A stretch of DNA of 64,000 nt, taken from contig JACAER010000034.1 in NCBI GenBank assembly GCA_013388745.1, positions 124,001-188,000 on the forward strand, read 5' to 3'. The notes below the pieces were generated by a model, which was given only the letters and a program-made list of their open reading frames with translations, did not search any database and was not told where the DNA came from. The translations under genes were made by a program, and so were the position numbers. Position 1 is the first letter of the stretch, and each line of letters starts with the position of its first letter. This document shows, in pieces, positions 46,109 to 54,324 of the stretch. This DNA is from Chloroflexota bacterium (GTDB lineage Bacteria > Chloroflexota > Anaerolineae > Aggregatilineales > Phototrophicaceae).

Positions 46109-46214
46109 ACGATAATAAGCAGAGACAGAAAGGGGGCAACACGGCGACAAAATCTGGGTCGATGGATTTTCAGCAAGATTAGCTTTTCGACTTTTCAAAG
46201 CAAGGATAGTAACC

Positions 46215-47159
46215 ATGAACAAGAGAGCCTTCGTATTTGTGCTCGTGCTCGCCAGCCTGGTTTTCGGCATGGTAGGGATGCCGGTGGCGGCGCAGGACGC
46301 CCAGGTCTTCTATTGGATCAGTCACGGCACGGCGGGCGACCCCATCTGGGCGTTTGCCGCTGCGGGCGCTGAACGCGCTGCCGCTGATCTGAGTGTCGAA
46401 GTGCGCGTATCGTTCCACGGCGGCGATGTGGCTGCTCAGCGCGAAGCCTTCACCGCCGCTATCGCCGCGGGCGCTGCCGGTATCGCTACCTCCAGCCCCG
46501 AACCGGGCGCACTGACCGATCTGGTGGCCGAAGCGCAGGCCGCGGGCATCCCGGTAGTGTACTTCAACACCGATGATCCCGGCTCCGGACGCGATGCCTA
46601 TGTCGGCGGCAACGGTGTGGAGGTGGGCCGGCAGTGGGCGCAGTATCTCGTCGATAACGGGCTGGTGGAATCGGGCGATTTTGTCTTCATGCCCGTCGAA
46701 GTCCCCGGCGCGACCTATCAGGTGGACGAAACCAATGGTATCGCCAGCGTCTTTGATCCGCTGGGCATCATCTACGAAGTTGTGGACGCGCAGTATGACC
46801 CGGCGGCCTCGACCGTCAATATGATCGACTACCTGACCGCCAACCGTGACCGCATTGACGCGGTGATCGCGCTGGGCGATCTGGTAGCGGGCAACATTCC
46901 TTTCGCCTTCGATCAGGTCGGCATCCCCGCCGGCTCGATCCCGGTAGTCGGCTGGGGCAACTCGCTGCAAGCGGCGGCGGGCGTGCGTGACGGCTATATC
47001 AACGCCGCCATGTTCCAGAACCCCGATGCGCAGGGCTACATGCCGATGGTGCTGCTGAACATCGCGGCAGACGGCGGCGTGATCGGCTACAACATTTACA
47101 CCGCGTCGCTGTACGAAGCGGCTGATGCCGAATACTATGTGAACTACTTCGGCCAATAA
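46215..47159 (+). CDS. Ribose/fructose-type sugar-binding protein of an ABC importer
   Basis: 314 residues with a signal peptide (residues 6-26, PVAAQDA) and no lipobox Cys. The mature protein is a type I periplasmic-binding fold: FYWISHGTAGDPIW, FNTDDPGSGRDAYVGGNG, VIALGDLVAGN and VVGWGNS. It delivers a sugar or polyol to the permease downstream. It begins the long unit that contains the corrinoid genes. An 11-bp hairpin follows it. Confidence 0.93.
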   Translation: MNKRAFVFVLVLASLVFGMVGMPVAAQDAQVFYWISHGTAGDPIWAFAAAGAERAAADLSVEVRVSFHGGDVAAQREAFTAAIAAGAAGIATSSPEPGALTDLVAEAQAAGIPVVYFNTDDPGSGRDAYVGGNGVEVGRQWAQYLVDNGLVESGDFVFMPVEVPGATYQVDETNGIASVFDPLGIIYEVVDAQYDPAASTVNMIDYLTANRDRIDAVIALGDLVAGNIPFAFDQVGIPAGSIPVVGWGNSLQAAAGVRDGYINAAMFQNPDAQGYMPMVLLNIAADGGVIGYNIYTASLYEAADAEYYVNYFGQ

Positions 47160-47183
47160 AGGCTGAAAGCTCTCGTATCTGAT

Positions 47184-47216
47184 GGCTTGCGCCCGGTCGT
47201 GTGCTGGGCGCAAGCC
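47184..47216 (+). promoter_or_regulatory. Intercistronic hairpin after the binding-protein gene
   Basis: Perfect 11-bp stem GGCTTGCGCCC (47184-47194) and GGGCGCAAGCC (47206-47216), 11-base loop, no T-run, 20 bases before the next ATG. It probably sets a higher level for the binding protein than for the permease and everything downstream. Confidence 0.6.
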
Positions 47217-47236
47217 CTAATTGCAGGAGACCAGAC

Positions 47237-48286
47237 ATGAGCGAAGGCGTAACCCGGCAAGACTCGCCACCTGCGGCAGCGGCTGCTGTGCCCTCCCAAT
47301 CGTTCAGCCAGACGCTGCGCCGCTTCCTTTCTGCGCGCGAACTCGGCCCCCTCATTTTGCTGCTTATCCAAGTCGCCATTTTTGCCGTCAACGATCCGGG
47401 CTTCTACAGCCCGCTCAACATCAGCAATATGCTGGCGTTCGTTCCCGAACTTGGCATTATCGCGCTGGGCATGACCTTGCTGCTCACGGCGGGCGAATTC
47501 GACCTATCGGTCGGTTCGGTGTTTGCCTTTTGCCAGGTTGTGATGTTCATTCTTTTCCACGATGGCATCATGTCGCTGGAACTGGCGTTTGTGGTCGTAC
47601 TGCTGCTGGCGGCCCTCAACGGCTTCATCATCGGCGTACTCGTCACCAAAGTGCATATTTCGTCGTTTCTCGTGACACTAGGCATGATGCTGATCGTGCG
47701 CGGCACCGTACTGTACATCACCGGCGGCGTATCACGCGCGACATTTGGCGAAATCGAAACTCCGCTCACTGGCATTCTCGTCGGCATATTCGAGGTCGGC
47801 GACTTTAAATTCTACAATTCTTTATTATGGTTTTTGAGTCTGGCGGCGGTGCTGCATTTTATTCTCACGCAAACCCCTTTTGGCAACTGGATTATGGCGA
47901 CAGGCGGCAACGCGCAGGCGGCGCGCGCGCGCGGCGTGGATACCGACCGCGCCAAGATCATTCTGTTCATGCTGACATCGGTGCTGGCGGGCTTTGCGGG
48001 TATCATCAGCGCGCTGCGGCTTTCCACCGCCTATCCGGTGGCGGGCGATGGCTATGAACTGGAAGTGATCGCCATGACGGTCATCGGCGGCACGCTGCTG
48101 TTGGGCGGGCGCGGCACGATTATCGGTACGCTGATCGGCACGCTGCTGCTGCGCACCATGCGCAACGGTATCATCTTCGTCGGCATCCCCGGTCTGGCCT
48201 ACGACATCTTCATCGGCCTGATTATCATTTTTATGATGATTATTCATCAATTCCTGGAACGACGCGCACGGATGGGGGAGCGCTGA
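47237..48286 (+). CDS. Ribose/fructose-type ABC transporter permease
   Basis: 349 residues from ATG 47237 (GCAGGAGACC upstream). About ten membrane segments and the RbsC/FrcC signature LTAGEFDLSVGSVFAF and GGTLLLGGRGTIIGTLIG. It works with the binding protein before it and the ATPase 1 base after it. CUT2 group, which carries monosaccharides and polyols rather than long oligosaccharides. Confidence 0.94.
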   Translation: MSEGVTRQDSPPAAAAAVPSQSFSQTLRRFLSARELGPLILLLIQVAIFAVNDPGFYSPLNISNMLAFVPELGIIALGMTLLLTAGEFDLSVGSVFAFCQVVMFILFHDGIMSLELAFVVVLLLAALNGFIIGVLVTKVHISSFLVTLGMMLIVRGTVLYITGGVSRATFGEIETPLTGILVGIFEVGDFKFYNSLLWFLSLAAVLHFILTQTPFGNWIMATGGNAQAARARGVDTDRAKIILFMLTSVLAGFAGIISALRLSTAYPVAGDGYELEVIAMTVIGGTLLLGGRGTIIGTLIGTLLLRTMRNGIIFVGIPGLAYDIFIGLIIIFMMIIHQFLERRARMGER

Positions 48287-48287
48287 C

Positions 48288-49052
48288 ATGGCACAAGAAC
48301 TTGTCCGCATGGAAAAAATCAGCAAGTTTTTTGGGCGCGTGCAGGCCTTAGATAATGTCGATTTCACCGTCAATAACAACGAAATCGTCGGCCTGGTGGG
48401 GGATAACGGCGCGGGTAAATCGACGCTCATCAAGATTCTTTCCGGCGCGCTCATGCCTACCAGCGGCGATATCTACTTCAAGGGACAGCGTGTCAGCGTC
48501 AATAACACGCGCGACGCCATCAATCTGGGCATCGAAACCATTTATCAGGACTCGGCGCTGGTGACGCAGTTGTCGATTGCGCGCAATCTGTTTTTGGGGC
48601 GCGAGCCGTCCAAATCGTTGGGCTTTATCAAGTGGCTGGACAAACAGCATATGGCGCACGAAGCCAAAATGCTGCTGCGGCGCGTCGGTATCACCAAAGA
48701 CATCGACACCGACACGCCCGTCGCGGCCCTTTCGGGCGGCGAACGCCAGTCGATCGCCATCGCGCGCGCCATGTACTTCGAGGCCGACCTGATTATCATG
48801 GACGAGCCGACCAACAATCTGGGCGTGGAAGAGACGCATCGCGTGCTGCACTTCATCAAAGAAGCAAAAGCTGCCGGCCATTCCAGCATTTTTATCGCCC
48901 ACAACATTCACCACGTCTTCCAGGTCGTAGATCGCATTGTCGTGATGCGGTTGGGCAAAAAAGTCGCTGATGTGCGCCGCGAAGACACCACCATTGAAGA
49001 AGTCGAGCGCGTCATTACAGGACTGGCGGATATGAAGGCGCAGGTCAGATGA
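48288..49052 (+). CDS. ABC transporter ATP-binding protein, FrcA-like single domain
   Basis: 254 residues, one nucleotide-binding domain, not the double domain of RbsA. Walker A GDNGAGKSTLIK, signature LSGGERQSIAIARAM, Walker B LIIMDEPTNNLG and the switch His in FIAHNIHHVF. The size and order binding protein-permease-ATPase are as in the fructose FrcBCA system. Confidence 0.94.
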   Translation: MAQELVRMEKISKFFGRVQALDNVDFTVNNNEIVGLVGDNGAGKSTLIKILSGALMPTSGDIYFKGQRVSVNNTRDAINLGIETIYQDSALVTQLSIARNLFLGREPSKSLGFIKWLDKQHMAHEAKMLLRRVGITKDIDTDTPVAALSGGERQSIAIARAMYFEADLIIMDEPTNNLGVEETHRVLHFIKEAKAAGHSSIFIAHNIHHVFQVVDRIVVMRLGKKVADVRREDTTIEEVERVITGLADMKAQVR

Positions 49053-49065
49053 GGACAGAGGAACG

Positions 49066-49500
49066 ATGAACATGCTGCCCGCCAGTCTGGTCGAAATCGG
49101 CGCCTCGTTTGCGCAAACCTATCAGCCCGTGCTCGATTTTCACGGCTGGAAAGTCGCCATGCTGAGACATTTTGACGTGGTGGCGCCAGAAACCTTTTAC
49201 CGCGTCGAACGGCACTGGAACACCAATGAAGTGTTTATCCTGAGCGCTGGGCAGGCCGACCTGATTATTTGCGAAGGCGACGCAAAGCCCACGACAGCGC
49301 ATGTCTTCCCGATGCAGCTCAATGTCGCCTACAACATTCAGCAGTCGGTCTGGCATCACGTCGTCATGTCGCCCGACGCGCATATCATCCTGTTCGAACG
49401 CAGCGAAACATCGCTGGAAACCACCGACTACGCCGAACTGCCCGCCGATGTCGTAACGCGCATCAAGGCGCAGTTCACGGTTAAACTGTCGGTGGGCTGA
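49066..49500 (+). CDS. Small cupin-like protein
   Basis: 144 residues. A single cupin barrel is suggested by RHWNTNEVFILSAGQADLIIC and YNIQQSVWHHVVMSPDAHIILFE, with His residues spaced as in motif 1 and 2 but not fully canonical. AGAGGAA precedes the ATG. It might be a sugar isomerase or ligand-binding protein. It bridges the importer genes and the first methyltransferase gene (14 and 17 base gaps). Confidence 0.7.
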   Translation: MNMLPASLVEIGASFAQTYQPVLDFHGWKVAMLRHFDVVAPETFYRVERHWNTNEVFILSAGQADLIICEGDAKPTTAHVFPMQLNVAYNIQQSVWHHVVMSPDAHIILFERSETSLETTDYAELPADVVTRIKAQFTVKLSVG

Positions 49501-49517
49501 AGCGAAAGGAAGCCGCT

Positions 49518-50561
49518 ATGCCAGAGACCATGACTTCCATCGAGCGCGTACAGGCCACACTCGCACACCGTAAACCCGATCGTGTCCCGGTTGATCTGCA
49601 TAATTTCCAACCGGCGGCGGCGGCGCTGGGCGTTTCGCTGCCGGAAATCTTCAAAAGCGGCGAACTGCTGGCCGAAGCCATGATGAAAGCCTGGCGCGAA
49701 TTCGGCCACGATATGATCCTGCTGGAAAACGGCACTGCCTGCAACGCCCAGGCCTGCGGCGTGCATGTCATCTATGACGACGATTCTGCCCCGGTCGCCA
49801 CCGAACCGGTGCTGCACGACCTGAGCGACATCGAGTCGCTGCAAGTGCCCGACCCCTATACCACCTTCCCTATGTCGGAAATTATCAAGGCGACGCGCAT
49901 CCTCGTGCGCGAGATCGGCGACAAAGTGTGGATTAACGCGCGCGCCGATCAAGGGCCATTCGCGCTGGCGGCGCTGCTGCGTGGTATGTCCGATTGGATG
50001 GTGGACATCGGGCTGGCCGAACAGCCGGAACGCCTGCATCAGGTACTCGACTTTTCGCGCCGGGTCGCCACGCGCTACGCTGCCGCGCTGATGGAATGCG
50101 GCGCGCATTCGACTTCAGTCGGCGAATCCGTCGCAGGGCCGGATATGCTCTCGCCGGTGCATTATCGCCATTATGCCTGGCAGTATGAAAAGCAGATGGT
50201 CGAGGAACTTAAGCAGAAGCATATCCCGCTGGCGATTCACATCTGCGGCAAAACGGATGCGATTCTCGAAGATTTTGTCGCCACCGGCGCCGACATCCTC
50301 GAAATCGACCACAAGACCGACATCCGCCGCGCCAAAGACTGCGCGCGCCACAAAACCACGCTGCTGGGGCCGATCAACACCACGCTGCTATATAACGGCA
50401 CACCTGCCGAAGTCGAAAACGCCTGCCGCGAGGCCATCGACATCCTCGCGCCGGATTACGGCTTCATTCTGGGACCCGGCTGCGCGCTGGGCACGCATAC
50501 ACCGCCAGAGAACATTCACGCCCTGGTCGAATCGGCCAAAAAATACGGAGTCTATCATTAG
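49518..50561 (+). CDS. UroD-family corrinoid methyltransferase (MtaA/MtbA/CmuA-like), copy 1
   Basis: 347 residues, a TIM barrel of the uroporphyrinogen-decarboxylase superfamily. The zinc ligands of the methyltransferase branch are present: HICG (His241, Cys243) and LGPGCALG (Cys322). The Arg and Asp residues that true UroD needs at its N-terminus are absent. It should move a methyl group between a substrate and the corrinoid protein at 52711. The stop lies directly next to the MetF ATG. Confidence 0.87.
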   Translation: MPETMTSIERVQATLAHRKPDRVPVDLHNFQPAAAALGVSLPEIFKSGELLAEAMMKAWREFGHDMILLENGTACNAQACGVHVIYDDDSAPVATEPVLHDLSDIESLQVPDPYTTFPMSEIIKATRILVREIGDKVWINARADQGPFALAALLRGMSDWMVDIGLAEQPERLHQVLDFSRRVATRYAAALMECGAHSTSVGESVAGPDMLSPVHYRHYAWQYEKQMVEELKQKHIPLAIHICGKTDAILEDFVATGADILEIDHKTDIRRAKDCARHKTTLLGPINTTLLYNGTPAEVENACREAIDILAPDYGFILGPGCALGTHTPPENIHALVESAKKYGVYH

Positions 50562-51530
50562 ATGATTACCGATGGCCGTCTGGAAAGTGTTTTGCGCGCG
50601 GGCTTGTTCGCCGTCACCGCCGAACTAAACCCGCCCGACAGCGCCGATCCACAGGAAGTCTATGACGCGGCGCTGGTTTTGTCGCAGGTATGCGACGCCA
50701 TAAACGCCACTGACGCTTCCGGCGCAAACTGCCATATGTCGAGCGTTGCCATTTGCGCGCTGCTCACGCGCGCCGGCTATGAACCGGTGTTTCAGGTGTC
50801 GTGTCGAGATCGCAATCGCATCGCCATTCAGGGCGATCTGTTGGGCGCGGCGGCGATGGGCGTGCATAACGTGTTATGCCTGACGGGCGATGATGTCTCT
50901 GTCGGCGATCAGCCGCAGGCCAAGCGCGTCTTCGACCTCGATTCGATTCAACTGCTGCGCACCGCCAAGCACATGCGCGATAACGGCGTGTTTCTCAGCG
51001 GGCGCAAACTCACTACGCCGCCACGAATGCTGCTGGGCGCTGCGGAAAATCCTTTCGCCCCGCCTTATGAGTGGCGTCCGCACCGCCTGGCGAAAAAGAT
51101 CGAAGCCGGCGCCGATTTTATCCAGACGCAGTACTGCTTCGATGTGCCGCGTCTGCGCCAGTTCATGCAGGGCGTGCGCGATCTCGGCCTGCACGAAAAA
51201 GCCTTCATTCTGATCGGTGTCGGCCCGCTGCGCTCAGAAAAGGCGGCGGAATTCATGCGCACGCGGGTGCCGGGCGTATATATCCCCGACGAGCTTGTAG
51301 CACGGCTGCGCAAAACGCCCAAAGACAAACAACGCGCCGAAGGCAAAAAAATCTGTGTCGAAATTATCCAGCAGATTCGCGAGATAACGGGCGTGGCGGG
51401 CATTCACGTCATGGCCTATCGGCAGGAAGAATTGGTCGCGGAAATCATCGACGATGTTGGGCTGCTGCCGCGCCATCTGCACCTGAAAACGCAGCCCAAG
51501 CAGAGTGCGAAGCCGGCAGGAGCGCTATGA
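50562..51530 (+). CDS. metF: Methylenetetrahydrofolate reductase, MetF
   Basis: 322 residues, FAD-dependent TIM barrel: FAVTAELNPPDSADP (active-site Glu), LCLTGDDVSVGD, ADFIQTQYCFD (substrate Gln) and the late GIHVMAYRQEELVAEII. Interconverts methylene- and methyl-THF. Together with the MetV-like gene two frames later it matches the MetVF arrangement of acetogens, where methyl-THF can be oxidised or formed. It overlaps DUF1638 by 4 bases. Confidence 0.93.
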   Translation: MITDGRLESVLRAGLFAVTAELNPPDSADPQEVYDAALVLSQVCDAINATDASGANCHMSSVAICALLTRAGYEPVFQVSCRDRNRIAIQGDLLGAAAMGVHNVLCLTGDDVSVGDQPQAKRVFDLDSIQLLRTAKHMRDNGVFLSGRKLTTPPRMLLGAAENPFAPPYEWRPHRLAKKIEAGADFIQTQYCFDVPRLRQFMQGVRDLGLHEKAFILIGVGPLRSEKAAEFMRTRVPGVYIPDELVARLRKTPKDKQRAEGKKICVEIIQQIREITGVAGIHVMAYRQEELVAEIIDDVGLLPRHLHLKTQPKQSAKPAGAL

Positions 51531-52123
51531 AAACGGCCTTCATCCTGTGTGGCGCGTTGGGACGCGAGGCGCAGGACATCGTGCGTAAACATCAGTGGGA
51601 AGTCGATCTGATCGGCATTTCGGCTTTGCATCACCTGCTGCCAGAACGCATCACACCGGATGTGGAAAGCCGGCTGCGGGCGCTGCGGGCGCAGTATGCG
51701 CGTGTCATCGTGGTCTATGGCGAATGCGGCACAGGCGGCGCGCTGGACGACCTGCTGGCGCGCTATGGCATCGAGCGTGTGGCCGGCGCGCACTGTTACG
51801 CTATGTTCGCCGGGCCGTTGTTCGAAACGCTGCTGGCCGAAGAGCCGGGCACCTTTTTCCTGACCGATTTTTTGGCGCGCGCCTTTCACAGTACGGTCAT
51901 CAAGGGGCTGGGGCTGGATCGTTACCCGGAACTCAAAGAAGACTATTTTCGCCATTACCGCCGCGTGGTTTACCTGGCGCAGCGCGATGACCCGCTGCTG
52001 CGCGCCAAAGCGCAGGCGGCGGCGGATTATCTGGGGCTGCCGCTGGTTGTCCAGTTTACCGGTTACAGCCTGCTCGAAGATCGCCTGATCGCTTTGATGC
52101 ACACGCCACAGGAGGCGCTATGA
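51527..52123 (+). CDS. DUF1638 family protein
   Basis: 198 residues from ATG 51527, overlapping MetF (ATGA) and the next gene (ATGA). The VVYGECGTGGALDDLLARYG block and AGAHCYAMFAG are the features I associate with DUF1638, a family often next to corrinoid methyltransferase genes. Its Cys residues (C8, the C of ECGTGG, the C of AHCYAMF) could bind metal. Function is unknown; a role in methyl transfer or corrinoid handling is inferred from position. Confidence 0.8.
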   Translation: MKTAFILCGALGREAQDIVRKHQWEVDLIGISALHHLLPERITPDVESRLRALRAQYARVIVVYGECGTGGALDDLLARYGIERVAGAHCYAMFAGPLFETLLAEEPGTFFLTDFLARAFHSTVIKGLGLDRYPELKEDYFRHYRRVVYLAQRDDPLLRAKAQAAADYLGLPLVVQFTGYSLLEDRLIALMHTPQEAL

Positions 52124-52647
52124 GCCTGAACATCAATTTGCCGGAAGCCCAGCGCGGGTTGGGCAGTGAATGGCTGAAAAATCATCCACAGGCGCTCTCT
52201 GCCGTGTATGACTTTTCGAAGCGCGTTTTTTTCGCCGTGTACCCGCTGCTCAAGCGCGTCGCCCCGCGCTTTTCCGAACAGGTCATCACGTGGGGCGAAG
52301 CGCGCGTCAAGGGCTGGATGTTTAACTGCCAGATGTGCGGGCAGTGTGTGCTGCACAGCACGGGCATGACCTGCCCCATGACCTGCCCCAAGAATCTGCG
52401 CAACGGCCCCTGCGGCGGCGTGCGCGCCAACGGCCACTGCGAAGTGATTCCGCAGCGTATGTGCGTCTGGGTACAGGCATGGGAACGCAGTCAGCGCATG
52501 ACCACCTATGCCCACGAGATGCGTCTGATTCAGCCGCCGGTGAACCGCGCGCTGCATAACACCTCGTCCTGGATCAATATGTACGAGAAGATTGACATGC
52601 AAACGCCTCCCGGTTGGGAGATCGACGCCCCACCAAAGGCTCATTAG
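52120..52647 (+). CDS. MetV-like methylene-THF reductase C-terminal (zinc/Fe-S) protein
   Basis: 175 residues with a Cys-rich centre: CQMCGQCVL, then CPMTCPKNLRNGPCGG and HCEV. This matches the MTHFR_C family, the MetV partner of MetF in acetogens, which may bind Fe-S clusters or zinc and pass electrons to MetF. It overlaps DUF1638 by 4 bases and is followed by a 63-base gap before the corrinoid-protein gene. Confidence 0.88.
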   Translation: MSLNINLPEAQRGLGSEWLKNHPQALSAVYDFSKRVFFAVYPLLKRVAPRFSEQVITWGEARVKGWMFNCQMCGQCVLHSTGMTCPMTCPKNLRNGPCGGVRANGHCEVIPQRMCVWVQAWERSQRMTTYAHEMRLIQPPVNRALHNTSSWINMYEKIDMQTPPGWEIDAPPKAH

Positions 52648-52710
52648 CGACGGCATTTTGCCGTCCATCGACATTATTTACATCTTGCCCATAAGTAAAA
52701 GGAGCGCACC

Positions 52711-53451
52711 ATGCCGAAAAGCCGCGAAGAAATCATGCAGGGATTGTACGATAACACGCTCTGGGGCAAGGCGCCGCCGGTTGTCGAACTGACCAAAGAA
52801 GGGCTGGAACTTGGCCTGACCCCCACCGAAATCCTGTTCCAGGCGTTGATCCCCGCGCTCGAAGACGTAGGGCGGCGTTTCGAGATCGGCGAATTTTTTG
52901 TGCCGGAGATGTTGATCGCCGCGCGCGCGATGCAGGGGTCGATGAACATCCTCAAGCCGCTGATGGTCGAAACCGGCCTGCCGACCGTGGGCAAATTCGT
53001 CATGATGACCGTCAAGGGTGACATGCATGACATCGGCAAAAATCTCTGCAACATCATGCTAGAAGCTGCCGGCTTCAAAGTGATTGATCTGGGCGTTAAT
53101 GTAGCCCCCGCCACGCTGATCAAGGCCGTGCAGGACAACGAACCCGATCTGGTCGGTTTTTCGGCATTCCTCACCACCACCATGCCCATGTTCAAGATCA
53201 ATATCCAGACGCTGCACGACGCCGGCTGGCGCGATAAGGTCAAAGTCATGGTGGGCGGCGCGCCTGTCACGCCCGAATACGCCGAAAAATCCGGCGCGGA
53301 CGGCTATGCCAAAGACGCCAGCCAGATTGTGCGTGTCGCCAAGAAGCTGATCGGCAAAGAAGATGTCGAAACGGCTGCACCCTCCTCCGAACTGGCGGCG
53401 GCGGCCAAAGCGATCGAAAACATGATGAAAAAGGCAGATGAAGAACACTGA
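52711..53451 (+). CDS. Corrinoid-binding protein (MtbC/MttC-like)
   Basis: 246 residues: a helical cap (about 1-90) and a B12-binding Rossmann domain with DMHDIG (Asp104, His106, Gly109), where His ligates cobalt, followed by VGFSAFLTTTMPM and VMVGGAPVT. It carries the methyl group on cobalt between the methyltransferases. AAGGAG is upstream. Its TGA stop shares one base with the next ATG, pointing to translational coupling with its partner. Confidence 0.96.
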   Translation: MPKSREEIMQGLYDNTLWGKAPPVVELTKEGLELGLTPTEILFQALIPALEDVGRRFEIGEFFVPEMLIAARAMQGSMNILKPLMVETGLPTVGKFVMMTVKGDMHDIGKNLCNIMLEAAGFKVIDLGVNVAPATLIKAVQDNEPDLVGFSAFLTTTMPMFKINIQTLHDAGWRDKVKVMVGGAPVTPEYAEKSGADGYAKDASQIVRVAKKLIGKEDVETAAPSSELAAAAKAIENMMKKADEEH

Positions 53452-54320
53452 TGGAAACGATTTTGTCCTCTCCTTCGCGTCAGGTCATCATCGGCGGGGA
53501 TCACCCTTTCGTCATCATCGGCGAACGGATTAACCCCACAGGGCGCAAAGTACTCACCGAACAAATGCTTGCCATGAAAATGGACATGGTGCGCAGCGAC
53601 GCGCTCAAGCAGGTGGCGGCGGGCGCGCATATGCTGGACATCAACGCTGGCGTACCCGATGATGGCGTCGAACCCGCCATTCTCAAAGCCGCGATTCAGG
53701 CCGTGCAGGAAACGGTTGATGTCCCGCTTTCCATCGATTCGTCGGTGATCGCCGCGCTGGAAGCCGGATTGAGCGTGTATCAGGGCAAAGCGCTGGTCAA
53801 TTCGGTCACGGGCGAAGACGAACGGCTGGAAGTCGTGCTGCCGCTGGTCAAAAAATACGGCGCAGCGGTCATCGCTATCGCCAACGACGAAACCGGCATT
53901 TCTAACGACCCGCAGGTGCGCCTACAAGTCGCGCAAAAGATTATGAAGCACGCCGAGCATTATCATATCCCGCCGGAAGATGTTCTGATCGACCCGCTGG
54001 TGCTGACTGTCAGCGCCGACACGCAGGCCGCGCAGAACACGCTGGAAACGATCCGCCTCATCAAAGAGCGGCTGGGCGTGAACATGACGTGCGGCGCGAG
54101 CAATGTGTCTTTTGGGCTGCCGTGGCGCGAACACATCAACACCACGTTTCTGGCGATGGCGATGGCTGCTGGCCTGCCCTCGGCCATCACCAACCCGCTC
54201 AAGCCCGAAATCCGCCGCGCCGTGCTGGCGGGCGATCTACTCATGGGACACGATGCGTTCGCCGGCCAGTTTATCGCGGCCTATCGCGCTCAACAGGAGC
54301 AGCAAGTCAAGGCTGACTGA
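53451..54320 (+). CDS. Methyltetrahydrofolate:corrinoid methyltransferase (AcsE/MtgA/MeTr-like)
   Basis: 289 residues, pterin-binding TIM barrel: VIIGERINPTGRK, HMLDINAGVPDDGVE, LSIDSSVIAALEAGL, SVTGEDERL and CGASNVSFGLPWR carrying the Asn that protonates N5. It passes the methyl from methyl-corrinoid to THF or the reverse. With MetF/MetV next to it, demethylation would feed methyl-THF to oxidation or biosynthesis. Confidence 0.95.
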   Translation: METILSSPSRQVIIGGDHPFVIIGERINPTGRKVLTEQMLAMKMDMVRSDALKQVAAGAHMLDINAGVPDDGVEPAILKAAIQAVQETVDVPLSIDSSVIAALEAGLSVYQGKALVNSVTGEDERLEVVLPLVKKYGAAVIAIANDETGISNDPQVRLQVAQKIMKHAEHYHIPPEDVLIDPLVLTVSADTQAAQNTLETIRLIKERLGVNMTCGASNVSFGLPWREHINTTFLAMAMAAGLPSAITNPLKPEIRRAVLAGDLLMGHDAFAGQFIAAYRAQQEQQVKAD

Positions 54321-54324
54321 GCGC

